From NIES-981 sp044374745 (GTDB lineage Bacteria > Cyanobacteriota > Cyanobacteriia > PCC-6307 > Cyanobiaceae), in the NCBI GenBank assembly GCA_044374745.1, contig JBILNZ010000008.1, positions 1 to 64,000 of the forward strand: a DNA stretch of 64,000 nt, written 5' to 3'. This document shows, piece by piece, positions 34,963 through 43,310 of the stretch. The position numbers and the translations under genes are program-made. The notes beneath the pieces are model-generated. The model was not told the origin of the DNA. It searched no databases and saw only the letters and a list, made by a program, of their open reading frames with translations. Every line of letters starts with the position of its first letter. Position 1 is the first letter of the stretch.

Positions 34963-36246
34963 TCACCCATCATTGCCGGGGTTTGGGGCGGCTGGCGGCA
35001 GGGCGGTGACACCCTGGCGCAGCTGGCGTTGGTCGTGGCGCCAGCGGGCGGCGATCGCGGGGCCCAGAACGGGGGCGCCGCTGCTGAGCAGGTGGCGCAG
35101 CCAGGGCCTGTCCAGCAGGAGCTGCCCCCGGGCGGTCTCTGTCGCCTGCAGGGCCTGCAACCGGCTCACCTCCGGCCGGCGCTGCGCCTCGATCCGAGCC
35201 AGCGCCGGCTCGAGCGCAGCCGCGGCACCCTGCTGATCGCCGCCCAGCAGGGGCAGCAATTCCTGGGCAGCCACCCAGGCATCGCGCAGGGCCAGATTGA
35301 TGCCTTGGGCGCGCACCGGACTGAGGGGGTGGGCCGCGTCGCCCAGTAGGAGCAGGCCGGGTTTCCACCAGCGCTCCGCCTGACCCACCTGCACCCGCAG
35401 GCAGGTGGGCTGGCCCAGCGCGGCCTCCTGCCCTGGCCACCAGCCAGCCAGATCCGCCGGGCCCTGGGCGACCAGCTGGGCGATCCAGGTGCTGCTGCTG
35501 CTCTGGTCGCCTTCACGCCGCAACCAGCCCAGTTGCACCGCCCCCTCCGCCGTGTCGAACAGGCTGTACAGGCCGGCCGGACCCACCACCGTGGTGAACA
35601 GGCCTTGCAGCGGTGAGGGGTCGCTCTGGGGCAGGGCAAACCAGAGCAGCTCGAAGGGTTTGCCCAGGAGCCGCAGTGCCAGCCCCGCTTGCTCGCGCAG
35701 CCGGGAGCTGCGGCCATCGGCCGCCACCACCAGCCGGGCCCCCAGGCTGCGGCCATCGCTGAGCCGCACGCCGACCACCCGGTCTCCATGCCAGTCCAGG
35801 CCCTGCACCTGCTGCCCCTGCAACACGGTGGCGTTGGGCAGCGCCGCCAGCTCGTGGAGCAGGGCGCGCAGAAGGGACGGTTGGCTGATCAGGGCACAGC
35901 CCCGGTGGCCATCCCCTTCCAGGGGCTCGGCTAACCGGAACAGCTCCTGGCGGTCGAACACGAAGCGCCAGCCGGCCAAGGGGCGCTGCGGGATGGCTGG
36001 CGGCAGGGGCAGCAGCCCCATGGCATCGAGGGCAGCCAGCCCATGGGGCATCAGCGCTTCGCCACGGAAACGGCGGGCCGGCTCGCGGCTGGCTTCGATC
36101 AGCACCAGCGGCACCCCCTGGCGCGCCAGCAACAACGCCAGGCTGGCCCCGGCGGGCCCCGCCCCCACAATCACCACTGGTGAATCTGGAACCACCGGTG
36201 AATTGGGCGGTCGGGCCGATTTCTGGTCGCCCACCTGGCAGCTCAC
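34963..36246 (-). CDS. FAD-dependent monooxygenase (UbiH/PHBH type)
   Basis: A 427-residue aromatic-ring hydroxylase-like flavoprotein. FAD motif GAGPAG (about 27-32), the RFRGEALMPHGLAALDAMG region, DG motif VVAADGRSSRLRE and the second FAD motif GDAAHPLSPVRAQG are all in order. Substrate is unknown; candidates are quinone or other aromatic intermediates. The start is GTG 36246 with a 20-residue lead before the FAD motif, so a later start is possible. The downstream secreted-protein gene lies close, on the same strand. Confidence 0.87.
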   Translation of the reverse strand: MSCQVGDQKSARPPNSPVVPDSPVVIVGAGPAGASLALLLARQGVPLVLIEASREPARRFRGEALMPHGLAALDAMGLLPLPPAIPQRPLAGWRFVFDRQELFRLAEPLEGDGHRGCALISQPSLLRALLHELAALPNATVLQGQQVQGLDWHGDRVVGVRLSDGRSLGARLVVAADGRSSRLREQAGLALRLLGKPFELLWFALPQSDPSPLQGLFTTVVGPAGLYSLFDTAEGAVQLGWLRREGDQSSSSTWIAQLVAQGPADLAGWWPGQEAALGQPTCLRVQVGQAERWWKPGLLLLGDAAHPLSPVRAQGINLALRDAWVAAQELLPLLGGDQQGAAAALEPALARIEAQRRPEVSRLQALQATETARGQLLLDRPWLRHLLSSGAPVLGPAIAARWRHDQRQLRQGVTALPPAAPNPGNDG

Positions 36247-36272
36247 CGGCTGGATTCGCGCACCACTGCAGC

Positions 36273-36512
36273 TCAGAGAAAGGCGTGATAGCTGGGGTTG
36301 CCCTGACCGTCCGGATTCTGCTGGCCCATCAAGTCGGTTTTTTTGGCCAGCAGGTAGTCCACCAGCTCCTGCTGCACCTCCAGCAGCTCCCTGGTGCAGC
36401 CACGGAAAGCGGCGCGGTGGCGAATCTCATCGTGCCGGGTATGGAGATCCCGCAGCATCAGCTGGATGGCATCCAGGGTGGCCAGGTGCTGGGGGTCTGC
36501 GGGCGTGCTCAC
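36273..36512 (-). CDS. Conserved small cyanobacterial hypothetical protein
   Basis: A 79-residue soluble protein, helical in its central part (IQLMLRDLHTRHDEIRHR, then LEVQQELVDYLLAKK), with one cysteine and a Gly/Asn tail ending SYHAFL. It has no recognisable domain. The start is GTG 36512. It lies 26 bases upstream of the monooxygenase and is probably co-transcribed with it. Confidence 0.65.
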   Translation of the reverse strand: MSTPADPQHLATLDAIQLMLRDLHTRHDEIRHRAAFRGCTRELLEVQQELVDYLLAKKTDLMGQQNPDGQGNPSYHAFL

Positions 36513-36545
36513 GGTGGGATCTGAGGCGTTGTCTGCATTCTGACC

Positions 36546-37916
36546 TCAGCCCTGCATCGGGCGGCCGCCGCCGCACTGTTGGTGCAGCCGTTCACGCTTC
36601 CGTTGCAGCCGTGCGGTGACCCCCAGTTCGGCCCCCTTCCATAGCCGGTCCACCTCGGAGCGGAAGTGGGCAGCCAGCAGTGGCGAGTCGATCACCAGCA
36701 GCGTTTCGTCATTTTGGTGGGCAGCTGATGGGCTCCAGTTGAACGACCCGGTGATCACCCGCCGGTCGTCCAGCACGGCGAACTTGTGGTGCAGCTTGTC
36801 CCCCGCCGCCAACCGGGGCGTGCCCACGCCATCGATACCGCTCTGCCGGGGTTGGTTTTCGGCCTGCACCAGGCAGCGGTGATCGGGCAGCTCCAGGCCC
36901 AACAGGTCGAGCACCTCACTGAAGTAGCGGTTGGAGAACCCCGGATCCACCAGTAGCCGGATGCCGACCCCCTGATCGTGCAGGGCGCTCACCCGGTTGC
37001 CGAGCTGCTGGGATGAGAACACGAACAGGGCCAAATCGGCCTGGCTGCGGGTGTCGGCCAGCAGGTCGTCGATCAGGTTCAGGCCATGCTGTTCATCCCG
37101 GCTGCGTTGGGGGGCGAACAGCACGCCCACCGGCACATCGCCCACCTTCACCCAGCGGATTGGGCCATTGGTCTTGCCCATCCCAAAGCGGCTGTCCGGG
37201 GCGCCACCGGGGCCATCGCCCCACATCCGCTCGAACTCCTCGCGGAACAGCCCGGCCAGTTCGGGGCTGCGCAGCCGCAGCAGATGGTTCACATTGCCAC
37301 GGGTGCGGGGATCATCGGGATCGCCGTGCACGCAGGAGGAGGTGAAGTTGGTGGAGCCAGTGATCACCTCCCGGTTGTCGATCACCATGAACTTGTGGTG
37401 CATGAGACCGCTGCCGGCACTGCCGTCGGCGGTGTCATCGATCACGGGAATCCCGCCACGCCGCAGCACCACAAGCGCGTCGGGCCCGCCCAGCGCTTGC
37501 AATTGGGCTTGGCGCTGGCGCTCACGTGCCGTGAGATCGGCCGGGTGTTGTTCACTCCAGGGCGTGCTGTAGTGGTTTTCCAGCACCACCCGCACCCGCA
37601 CGCCCTGGCGCTGGCGTGCCACGAGAGCCTCGGCAATGCGGGGCAGGGTGAACTCCTGCACGGCCACCAGCACCTCCTCGCGGGCATCAGCAATACCCTT
37701 CAGGACAAAGGCCTCCAGGTCATCGCCCTGGCGCCATTGGCCGTCGATTGGGCTGCGGTAACGACTGGTGGCGTTGTGGTTGAAGGCCACGCTGATGCCT
37801 GCGGGCAGGGGCCGCGGGGCCGGGGGCTGGCCGAGGAGCCTGGCCTGGGCGCTGCAGCCACCCACCAGCAGGGCGAGCAGAGGCAACACACCTGCACGGA
37901 AGCGTGGAGAGCTCAT
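36546..37916 (-). CDS. Phospholipase D-like lipoprotein
   Basis: A 456-residue exported protein. Signal peptide with lipobox LLVGGC (Cys at about 21), then two PLD half-domains. The first HKD motif is HHKFMVIDNREVITGSTNF (about 170-188) and the second is HHKFAVLDDRRVITGSFNW (about 376-394). The enzyme should form a covalent phosphohistidine and act on phosphodiesters, either lipids or nucleic acids outside the cytoplasm. The C-terminal 40 residues are basic. It is followed by a short gap to the 79-residue gene on the same strand. Confidence 0.9.
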   Translation of the reverse strand: MSSPRFRAGVLPLLALLVGGCSAQARLLGQPPAPRPLPAGISVAFNHNATSRYRSPIDGQWRQGDDLEAFVLKGIADAREEVLVAVQEFTLPRIAEALVARQRQGVRVRVVLENHYSTPWSEQHPADLTARERQRQAQLQALGGPDALVVLRRGGIPVIDDTADGSAGSGLMHHKFMVIDNREVITGSTNFTSSCVHGDPDDPRTRGNVNHLLRLRSPELAGLFREEFERMWGDGPGGAPDSRFGMGKTNGPIRWVKVGDVPVGVLFAPQRSRDEQHGLNLIDDLLADTRSQADLALFVFSSQQLGNRVSALHDQGVGIRLLVDPGFSNRYFSEVLDLLGLELPDHRCLVQAENQPRQSGIDGVGTPRLAAGDKLHHKFAVLDDRRVITGSFNWSPSAAHQNDETLLVIDSPLLAAHFRSEVDRLWKGAELGVTARLQRKRERLHQQCGGGRPMQG

Positions 37917-38005
37917 GCAGAAGCAACAGCTCCTGCCAGGGTTGCCACAGCCAGGGAGTGCCCGCGAGAACTGGGCCGTTGCCGCAAATCAGGGCTCGCC
38001 CAAAC

Positions 38006-38197
38006 CTAGTGTTCGCCGGGCATTTCGGCCGTGCGCAGCATCAGCACGAACCAGACACTGCCCAAGCCCACAGCCGTGAGCAGGGCAGCGGGCAACCCTG
38101 CCCAGCGCAGCACCAGCGGTACTGCCACGGGAAAGGACAGGGCGCCTGCCAGCGGGGTGAGGGTCACCACCGCCCGTTTCAGCTGCAGGTTGGCCAT
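38006..38197 (-). CDS. Small two-helix membrane protein
   Basis: A 63-residue protein with helices at about 8-30 (VTLTPLAGALSFPVAVPLVL) and 34-54 (LLTAVGLGSVWFVLML) and a short acidic end. ATG 38197 lies five bases after the stop of the DUF4912 gene, so it should be in the same transcript. No family is known to me. Confidence 0.65.
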   Translation of the reverse strand: MANLQLKRAVVTLTPLAGALSFPVAVPLVLRWAGLPAALLTAVGLGSVWFVLMLRTAEMPGEH

Positions 38198-38201
38198 GGG
38201 C

Positions 38202-39272
38202 TCAGAACCACTCGCTCACAGCCTTGTCGGCGGGATTGCTGTTGTCCTCCGGGGTGGTGCGCTGGAAAGCCAGGGTGATGTTGCGTTTCTGGATCCCATC
38301 GGCGGCCACTGCTTCGATCGGGTAGAGCTGCTGGCCATCCCGGAAGGGCACCTGGACCCTGAAGGTGCCATCGGCTGAGAGGGGCACATCCTCGCCGCCG
38401 ATACTCAGACGGGCCGAAGGGTCGGTGGCGCCATACACAATCAGCTCGGCATCCGCCACGAGCCAGAAGGAGCGCTGGCGGGGAGCAACGCCGCCCATGC
38501 CGGAATCGCGTCCGCTGGCCCAGATACCCACGCCGGAAGCATTCAGTTCGCTGGTGTCCAGACCGGCCGCCTCCAGTTCGTGAAACGCCTCAGATCCGCG
38601 GCTGATTCGCCGCCATTGGCTGGTGGCGCTTTGGTAAAGACGCTCGTGCAGACCGCTATCGGCTGGCTCGATGGGAGCAGGGGCTGGCAAGGGCACGGCC
38701 GTGGGTGCCTCGAGAGAGAAGGGCACAAACTGGTCGAGAATCTGCTCACTGGGATGGAGGGCAGGCACCCGGGCAACCGAGGAGTAGGCCAGGGAGATCC
38801 AACCTCCGCCATTGGTGCGGTAGCCGAGCTCAACCCGATAGTCCCTGTCGCTCAAGGGAACGGGCAGATACCACTCGGTGGAGTGGCTGTCCACGACCAC
38901 TTCCTGGAGGGTGTGGGGGTGGGCTGAACCGCCAGGCAGGCCTGTGACGTCGGCGACGCGCAGGGCCAGCTGGCTGGCACCGGAGGCCAGGGCCTGTTCC
39001 CGGTCGGTCTCGGACACCTCCCAGAACACGTAGGCCCACTGGGGATCGCGCGGCAGAAACACGACGCTGGTTTCCGCCATCGGCCGGGGGGCTGGGGCCA
39101 TTTCGGCCTCGATCGCCTTGAGGCTGGGCTCCTGGACGTCCTGGCGCTCCTCAATGGCAGCCACCAGTTCATCCTTTGATTTACGGCTGTAGAGAGCCAC
39201 ACCCAGATCGCTGGCGACTTGGCGCAACTGCCGCAGTGTCATCCTGGCCAACGAACTGAGGGAAGGACTCAC
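38202..39272 (-). CDS. DUF4912 protein with N-terminal SAP/Rho-N-like motif
   Basis: A 356-residue soluble protein. Residues 10-42 (MTLRQLRQVASDLGVALYSR, then KSKDELVAAI) form a Rho-N/SAP-like nucleic-acid-binding helix pair. Residues about 70-185 match DUF4912: VFLPRDPQWAYVFWEVSE, then WYLPVPLSDRDYRVELGYR. A C-terminal beta-rich part resembles a surface or glycogen-binding-like sandwich (SIGGEDVPLSADGTFRVQVPF). Function is unknown. GTG 39272 was kept; ATG 39242 also fits. It lies downstream of cpcG across a terminator. Confidence 0.85.
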   Translation of the reverse strand: MSPSLSSLARMTLRQLRQVASDLGVALYSRKSKDELVAAIEERQDVQEPSLKAIEAEMAPAPRPMAETSVVFLPRDPQWAYVFWEVSETDREQALASGASQLALRVADVTGLPGGSAHPHTLQEVVVDSHSTEWYLPVPLSDRDYRVELGYRTNGGGWISLAYSSVARVPALHPSEQILDQFVPFSLEAPTAVPLPAPAPIEPADSGLHERLYQSATSQWRRISRGSEAFHELEAAGLDTSELNASGVGIWASGRDSGMGGVAPRQRSFWLVADAELIVYGATDPSARLSIGGEDVPLSADGTFRVQVPFRDGQQLYPIEAVAADGIQKRNITLAFQRTTPEDNSNPADKAVSEWF

Positions 39273-39381
39273 AGCGAAAGATTTGTTTTGGGATCATTGT
39301 GATCGACTCTCCCACCAGTTGCCGAGGTTGGCGCAGGGTCGTCAGCATCTACTGACCGGTTGTGTCCAGGTGCTGGCGCAT

Positions 39382-39406
39382 AAAAAAGGCGACCGTGTCG
39401 GTCGCC
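39382..39406 (-). terminator. Rho-independent terminator of cpcG
   Basis: On the minus strand GGCGACC-N5-GGTCGCC is followed directly by six T. It begins 31 bases after the cpcG stop. It is a strong canonical terminator separating cpcG from the DUF4912 gene. Confidence 0.9.
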
Positions 39407-39436
39407 CCAATCGGGTTGGTTGGCCCGCGGCCAGGG

Positions 39437-40195
39437 TCAGCGGCCGATGCTGCGGTAAGGGACTTTGGCCAGGTAGTCGATGTCGGCGCTGCCAGACGCG
39501 CTGCTGACACGCATGGCGGGCATGCTGCGCACGATGGAGAGGTAGTCCTCGGGGAAGCCACCACGGCGCTGGCGGGAGCGCTCCGGGAAGGCCTTGGCGG
39601 TGCCGGTGTACACCACTTGGGGGAAGCCAAGGATGCCCCGGTAGTAGGCGTCGTAGCGAGGACTGGTGATGTTGAACGGGGTCTCGCCCAGGTCACGGCT
39701 GCCCACTACGCGATTGCGGTGGTAGGGCACGGTGTCGTAGCCAAAGGCCTCCAGGTACTCCTGGGAATTGAGGATGTCATCGACCATTCCCTTCACGCCG
39801 CGGGTCATCAGCACGGCCGACCAGGCGATCTCCTCGGACTTGCCGTGGGTCTTGCGGCCGAGCAGCTTCTCAACAAGGTGGCGGGCCACCTTGTAGTTGT
39901 TGTTGAGGTTGTAGAAGCTGCGGGTGAAGGTGTCGGAGAGGCAGAGGGAGCGGATGAAATCGCGCACCGTGATCTGTCCGTCGCGCAGCTGCGACTCGAG
40001 GGTGCGATCCCGGTCCACCTTGAAGGCGTGGAAAAAGATCTGGCGGTAGGCGGCCTCGATCACGAAGTTCTGGTCTTCGCGATCCATGGCCTTGTCCATG
40101 GCCACGGCCTTGGGGTCCTCATCCGAGCCCACGCGCAGGGAGTCAACCCGGGAGTTCTGGGTGGTGGGCGCGTACTTCAGAAGGGGCAGGGCCAC
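39437..40195 (-). CDS. cpcG: Phycobilisome rod-core linker polypeptide
   Basis: CpcG attaches phycocyanin rods to the allophycocyanin core. The 252-residue protein begins with the classic ALPLLKYAPTTQNSRV and holds one pfam00427 linker domain (about 20-180; NFVIEAAYRQIFFHAFKVD, FIRSLCLSDTFTRSFYNLN, EEIAWSAVLMTRGVKGMVDDI). The basic C-terminal region, with YRGILGFPQVVYTG, is also typical. The start codon is GTG 40195. It has a strong terminator and lies downstream of a bilin lyase gene. Confidence 0.96.
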   Translation of the reverse strand: MALPLLKYAPTTQNSRVDSLRVGSDEDPKAVAMDKAMDREDQNFVIEAAYRQIFFHAFKVDRDRTLESQLRDGQITVRDFIRSLCLSDTFTRSFYNLNNNYKVARHLVEKLLGRKTHGKSEEIAWSAVLMTRGVKGMVDDILNSQEYLEAFGYDTVPYHRNRVVGSRDLGETPFNITSPRYDAYYRGILGFPQVVYTGTAKAFPERSRQRRGGFPEDYLSIVRSMPAMRVSSASGSADIDYLAKVPYRSIGR

Positions 40196-40309
40196 GCGAA
40201 TTCAGCATCCGTCGCCGTGGATCGTAGAAGTGTCCCCAGGCCTCGATTGGGGAGGCCAGGCCAGGGCTCACAGTCCGTAACGTTCCCCATGGCCGGATCG
40301 GGCCAGCCT

Positions 40310-40951
40310 TCACCAGCCGAGGGGGGACAGGTCCCGCGTGCTGTCCTCGCAGGTGAAGGGGGCAGGGCTGGCACTGTCTGCTGGGCCGGGCAGACCGAGC
40401 ACGCGGGTTTCCACGCAAAAGGAGGCGGTGTTCGAGAGCCCCTCCACCGTGCTGGTGCGCAGCCGGACATTCGGCCCCGAGAAGCTGAACCGTTCCAGGC
40501 TGTTCATGGTCTCGTAACTGGTGGTGAGCAGCAGGCCATCCAGTTCATCCATGGCGAAGTGGCCGGCCACTGGAGCCGTTTCCGCGTAACCCCGATCGCG
40601 CAGCAGCAGCCCCTGGCGCCCCAGGTCATCGGTGGGGATCAGGCCGAACACGCTCTCGCCCTCGTGGGCCTCACCGGCCTTGTCCCAGGCCATCGAGGCG
40701 TTCCAGGTCACCCGGCAGCCCCCCACCAGATCGGCCGGGTTCTGGCCGTGCAGTTCGGCGATCGCCACCAGGCGAGGGTCGTGGGGCTGCAGTTCCACCA
40801 CTTCGATCCAGGAGTCGCCGGCTTCAGCCCGGCGGTGCAGCAGGTGGTGGCTGCTGCGCTGGGAGCGCCAGCGGCCGCAGCTCAGCCGGAAGAAGCTGAT
40901 GGCGTCGGCGATGGGCTGGGCGGAATGGGGGACTGCGCTGGCAGGGCTCAC
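40310..40951 (-). CDS. CpcS/CpeS-type phycobiliprotein lyase
   Basis: Attaches a phycobilin to Cys-84-type positions of phycobiliprotein subunits. The 213-residue protein carries the family signatures FFRLSCGRWRSQRSSHHLLH (about 21-40), an internal VTWNASMAWDKA beta-barrel strand, and the conserved RFSFSGPNVRLRTSTVEG before the C-terminal strand. The lipocalin-like fold is expected. GTG 40951 leaves about 20 residues before the domain. The frame continues to 41113 but overlaps the divergent permease start. It sits 114 bases upstream of cpcG. Confidence 0.92.
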   Translation of the reverse strand: MSPASAVPHSAQPIADAISFFRLSCGRWRSQRSSHHLLHRRAEAGDSWIEVVELQPHDPRLVAIAELHGQNPADLVGGCRVTWNASMAWDKAGEAHEGESVFGLIPTDDLGRQGLLLRDRGYAETAPVAGHFAMDELDGLLLTTSYETMNSLERFSFSGPNVRLRTSTVEGLSNTASFCVETRVLGLPGPADSASPAPFTCEDSTRDLSPLGW

Positions 40952-41000
40952 AGCGACCGGGCGGCTGGGGAGATGATCGCAAGGCGCCGACTGCCCTGGG

Positions 41001-41882
41001 ATGGCCATTGGGGTGATCGCGGCTCTGGCCGGGGCCCTCAGCTGGACTCTGGCCAGTGGCCTGTGGCGGCGCCTGCCCACCTCCCTGGGCCCGGCGGAGC
41101 TCAACCTGATCAAGAATCTGCTGGCGCTTGCCCTGCTGCTGCCGCTGCTGCCGTGGCTGGTCCAGCCCCTGGGGATGGGGGACGGCGCCCTGTTGCTGGC
41201 CAGTGGTGTGCTGGGTATCGCTGCCGGAGACAGCTTCTATTTCGCGGCGCTGCGACGCCTTGGCACCCGTCGCACGCTCACGCTGGAGGCCGGCGGACCA
41301 CTCCTCACGAGTGCTGCTGGATTGGTGCTGTTGCAGGAGGTGCCCAGCCCCCGCCAGTGGGCCGGGGTCGCCCTGGTGTCGCTGGCCCTGATGGTGGTCG
41401 CAGGCCAGGTCCCTCCCGGCGATTCCCGCTGCCGGCTGCAGCAGCAGCAGGGCAGGGGGCTGCTGATGGCCCTTCTGGCCCTCGTGTGCGGTAGCGCAGG
41501 CGCGCTGCTGGCCAGGGAGGTCCTGCGGGCCACGTCGCTGCCGCCGCTGCAAGCGGCTGCCCTGCGCCTGGCGGGTGCGGCATTGGTGCTGCTGCCGCTG
41601 CTGCCAGGCCTGGTGGGGCGGCAACGCCGCTGTTGGGGGCCCCAACCCGCCCAGGCCCGCTGGCTGCTCGTGCTGGCTGCCACCCTCTTGGGCACCGTGC
41701 TGGGGATTGCCTTGCAGCAGTTGGCCCTCTCCCGGCTGCCGGCGGGTTTGGCGGTGGCTCTCCTCTCCACCTCGCCGGTGATGGCCCCGCTGCTGGCTGG
41801 GGCCGAGGGGGATCGTCCCGGCTGCCGAGGCTGGCTTGCTGCCCTACTGGTGCTGGCCGGGCTTGGCCTGCTGTTGCTCTAG
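41001..41882 (+). CDS. EamA/DMT superfamily permease
   Basis: A 293-residue membrane protein with ten hydrophobic helices in two EamA repeats (about 1-135 and 150-290). Repeat motifs include AALAGALSWTLASGLWRR, GIAAGDSFYFAALRRLG at the end of TM3-4, and GTVLGIALQQLALSRLPAGL in the second half. The family exports amino acids, nucleotide sugars or other metabolites. Specificity cannot be predicted. Its 3' end overlaps the convergent 41844-42242 gene by 39 bases. Confidence 0.9.
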   Translation: MAIGVIAALAGALSWTLASGLWRRLPTSLGPAELNLIKNLLALALLLPLLPWLVQPLGMGDGALLLASGVLGIAAGDSFYFAALRRLGTRRTLTLEAGGPLLTSAAGLVLLQEVPSPRQWAGVALVSLALMVVAGQVPPGDSRCRLQQQQGRGLLMALLALVCGSAGALLAREVLRATSLPPLQAAALRLAGAALVLLPLLPGLVGRQRRCWGPQPAQARWLLVLAATLLGTVLGIALQQLALSRLPAGLAVALLSTSPVMAPLLAGAEGDRPGCRGWLAALLVLAGLGLLLL

Positions 41883-42242
41883 TCGGCGATCCGCCTGGGC
41901 CCTGGCCCAGAGGATCAGCTGCTCCAGGGTGAGCGCCAGGGGCGTGCAGTCAGTGGCGGCGGCGATGGTCTCGAGCTGTTGCCCCAGGCCGATCAACTGG
42001 TGGCGGAAGGCCTCGCGGAAGCCGGGATCGTCGGAGAGGTCAGGCTGTTGCTCGAGCCAGCGATCCAGCAGTTGTGGACTTGGCAGTGACCCTTGCCTGC
42101 GCTCTGCCATGACCTGGAAGCTGCGCAGACCATGGGCCAGGAGCCGCAGGTGGTGGCGCTCCAGGTGGGGGAGCAGGCTCGACTCCAGCAGCTCCACTTC
42201 CGCCCGGCTGAGGGGACTGCTGCCGGCGTCAGGCAAGCCCAT
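41844..42242 (-). CDS. Conserved hypothetical protein downstream of sufR
   Basis: A 132-residue soluble helical protein (SPLSRAEVELLESSLLP, then LRSFQVMAERR and EAFRHQLIGLGQQLETIA). It contains a conserved-looking LARAQADRRL-type C-terminal helix and no metal-binding cluster. The start ATG 42242 overlaps the sufR end by 14 bases, so it is probably co-translated with sufR. No name is known to me; it may be a cyanobacterial sufR companion. Confidence 0.75.
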   Translation of the reverse strand: MGLPDAGSSPLSRAEVELLESSLLPHLERHHLRLLAHGLRSFQVMAERRQGSLPSPQLLDRWLEQQPDLSDDPGFREAFRHQLIGLGQQLETIAAATDCTPLALTLEQLILWARAQADRRLEQQQAKPGQHQ

Positions 42243-42969
42243 TGGCAGGGAAGAGGCGGAAGCCACAGGAGTGGCCCTGGTCGAGACGCCAGTGCACCCG
42301 CTCCACCTGGCAATCGGGGAAGGTGGAGCGAATCAGTTGCAGCTCCTGATCACACACACAGGGGAACCGCTCGGCGATGCGCATAACGGAGCAGTGGAAC
42401 TCGCTGAACAGCCAGGCATCACCTACGGGATCCGGTGTGCATTCGGCCACATAGCCCTCGCGGCGGCGCAGTTCCACCAGCTGCTTGAGGCGGTCCTGGA
42501 GGCTGCCCTCACCAATCAGCTGGCGGTAGGTCTTGGCTTTCTGCTGGGCCTGCTGGGACATCAGTTCTTGCACCATCTCAGGCGAGAGCTGATCGGCCAT
42601 CGACTCCAGCAGCCCGAGGGCAAATTGCTGGCCACCATCGGGAAACTGGGCGCGGCCCTCGGCTGTGAGATGCCAGCGGTTGGTGGGCCGGCCAGGGCCC
42701 TCCGGTGCTGGACTGGAGGCCACCAGGCCCTCCTCCTCCAGGCTGCGCAGGTGGCGCCGCATGATCTGTACCGAAACGCCAAGCCGATCGGCCAGATGGG
42801 CGGCGGTGGTGTCTCCGAGCCTCAGCAGCAGGGCCAGGGCGGATTCCCGAGTGGATCGTCCACTGCCATGGGAACCACCAGCGTCAGCAGCAGGGCCAGC
42901 CACCTGTGCTGCTGCTGGCGTTGCTGTTGGGGTTGCTGAGGGAGCTGGTGGAGGCGGGGATGTGGACAT
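42229..42969 (-). CDS. sufR: Fe-S responsive transcriptional repressor SufR
   Basis: A 246-residue regulator of the suf operon. After a Pro/Ala-rich lead (about 1-30) comes a DeoR-like winged helix (TRESALALLLRLGDTTAAHL, then RLGVSVQIMRRHLRSLEEEG). The C-terminal domain holds the cysteines expected to bind a 4Fe-4S cluster (AECTPD, EFHCSV, FPCVCD, FPDCQV, GHSCGF). In cyanobacteria holo-SufR represses sufBCDS and relieves repression when the cluster is lost. ATG 42969 was chosen over upstream codons. It is divergent from ftrC-sufBCDS. Confidence 0.94.
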   Translation of the reverse strand: MSTSPPPPAPSATPTATPAAAQVAGPAADAGGSHGSGRSTRESALALLLRLGDTTAAHLADRLGVSVQIMRRHLRSLEEEGLVASSPAPEGPGRPTNRWHLTAEGRAQFPDGGQQFALGLLESMADQLSPEMVQELMSQQAQQKAKTYRQLIGEGSLQDRLKQLVELRRREGYVAECTPDPVGDAWLFSEFHCSVMRIAERFPCVCDQELQLIRSTFPDCQVERVHWRLDQGHSCGFRLFPANGLA

Positions 42970-43093
42970 GGCCCAGGCCAGGCCCCCACACCATGCCACG
43001 CGTGCGGGGCGATTGGGGGACGAGTCCTCGTGCCGGGCTGCACAATGGCGGAGACCCACAGGCGCCTTCTCCGTGGCCTAGGCTGCGAATAAC

Positions 43094-43109
43094 GAAACAC
43101 CATTGTTTC
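43094..43109. promoter_or_regulatory. Candidate SufR operator (GAAAC-N6-GTTTC)
   Basis: A perfect inverted repeat, GAAACA-CCAT-TGTTTC, lies in the 341-base sufR-ftrC gap. Read as AAC-N6-GTT it matches the core spacing of the CAAC-N6-GTTG site reported for SufR in Synechocystis. Outer bases differ. It is 125 bases from the sufR start and 202 from ftrC. Confidence 0.55.
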
Positions 43110-43310
43110 CTAATTCCAAGCCAGGTCGTCGGGTCGGCCCTCCCGACATCAGTTCTCTCTCCACCCAGATTCAGCGGCTAATTGCCCTTCCCATGGGCCT
43201 TGAGGTGAATCTTGATTCACGTCGTTGTCAATGGGAACCCGCTTTGGTTTGCCTCCCTGGTTTGGTCTGAATTTGAGCTGGTCTGAGTTCAGCGCACCCA
43301 ACCTGCCGCC
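43110..43310. other. Rest of the sufR-ftrC intergenic region
   Basis: Of the 341 gene-free bases between sufR and ftrC, this part holds a second dyad, GTCGGG-N8-CCCGAC, at 43128-43147. No open frame of protein-like composition is present, and no clear -10/-35 pair or RNA gene is recognised. The stretch presumably contains the promoters for both sufR and the ftrC-suf operon. Confidence 0.5.
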
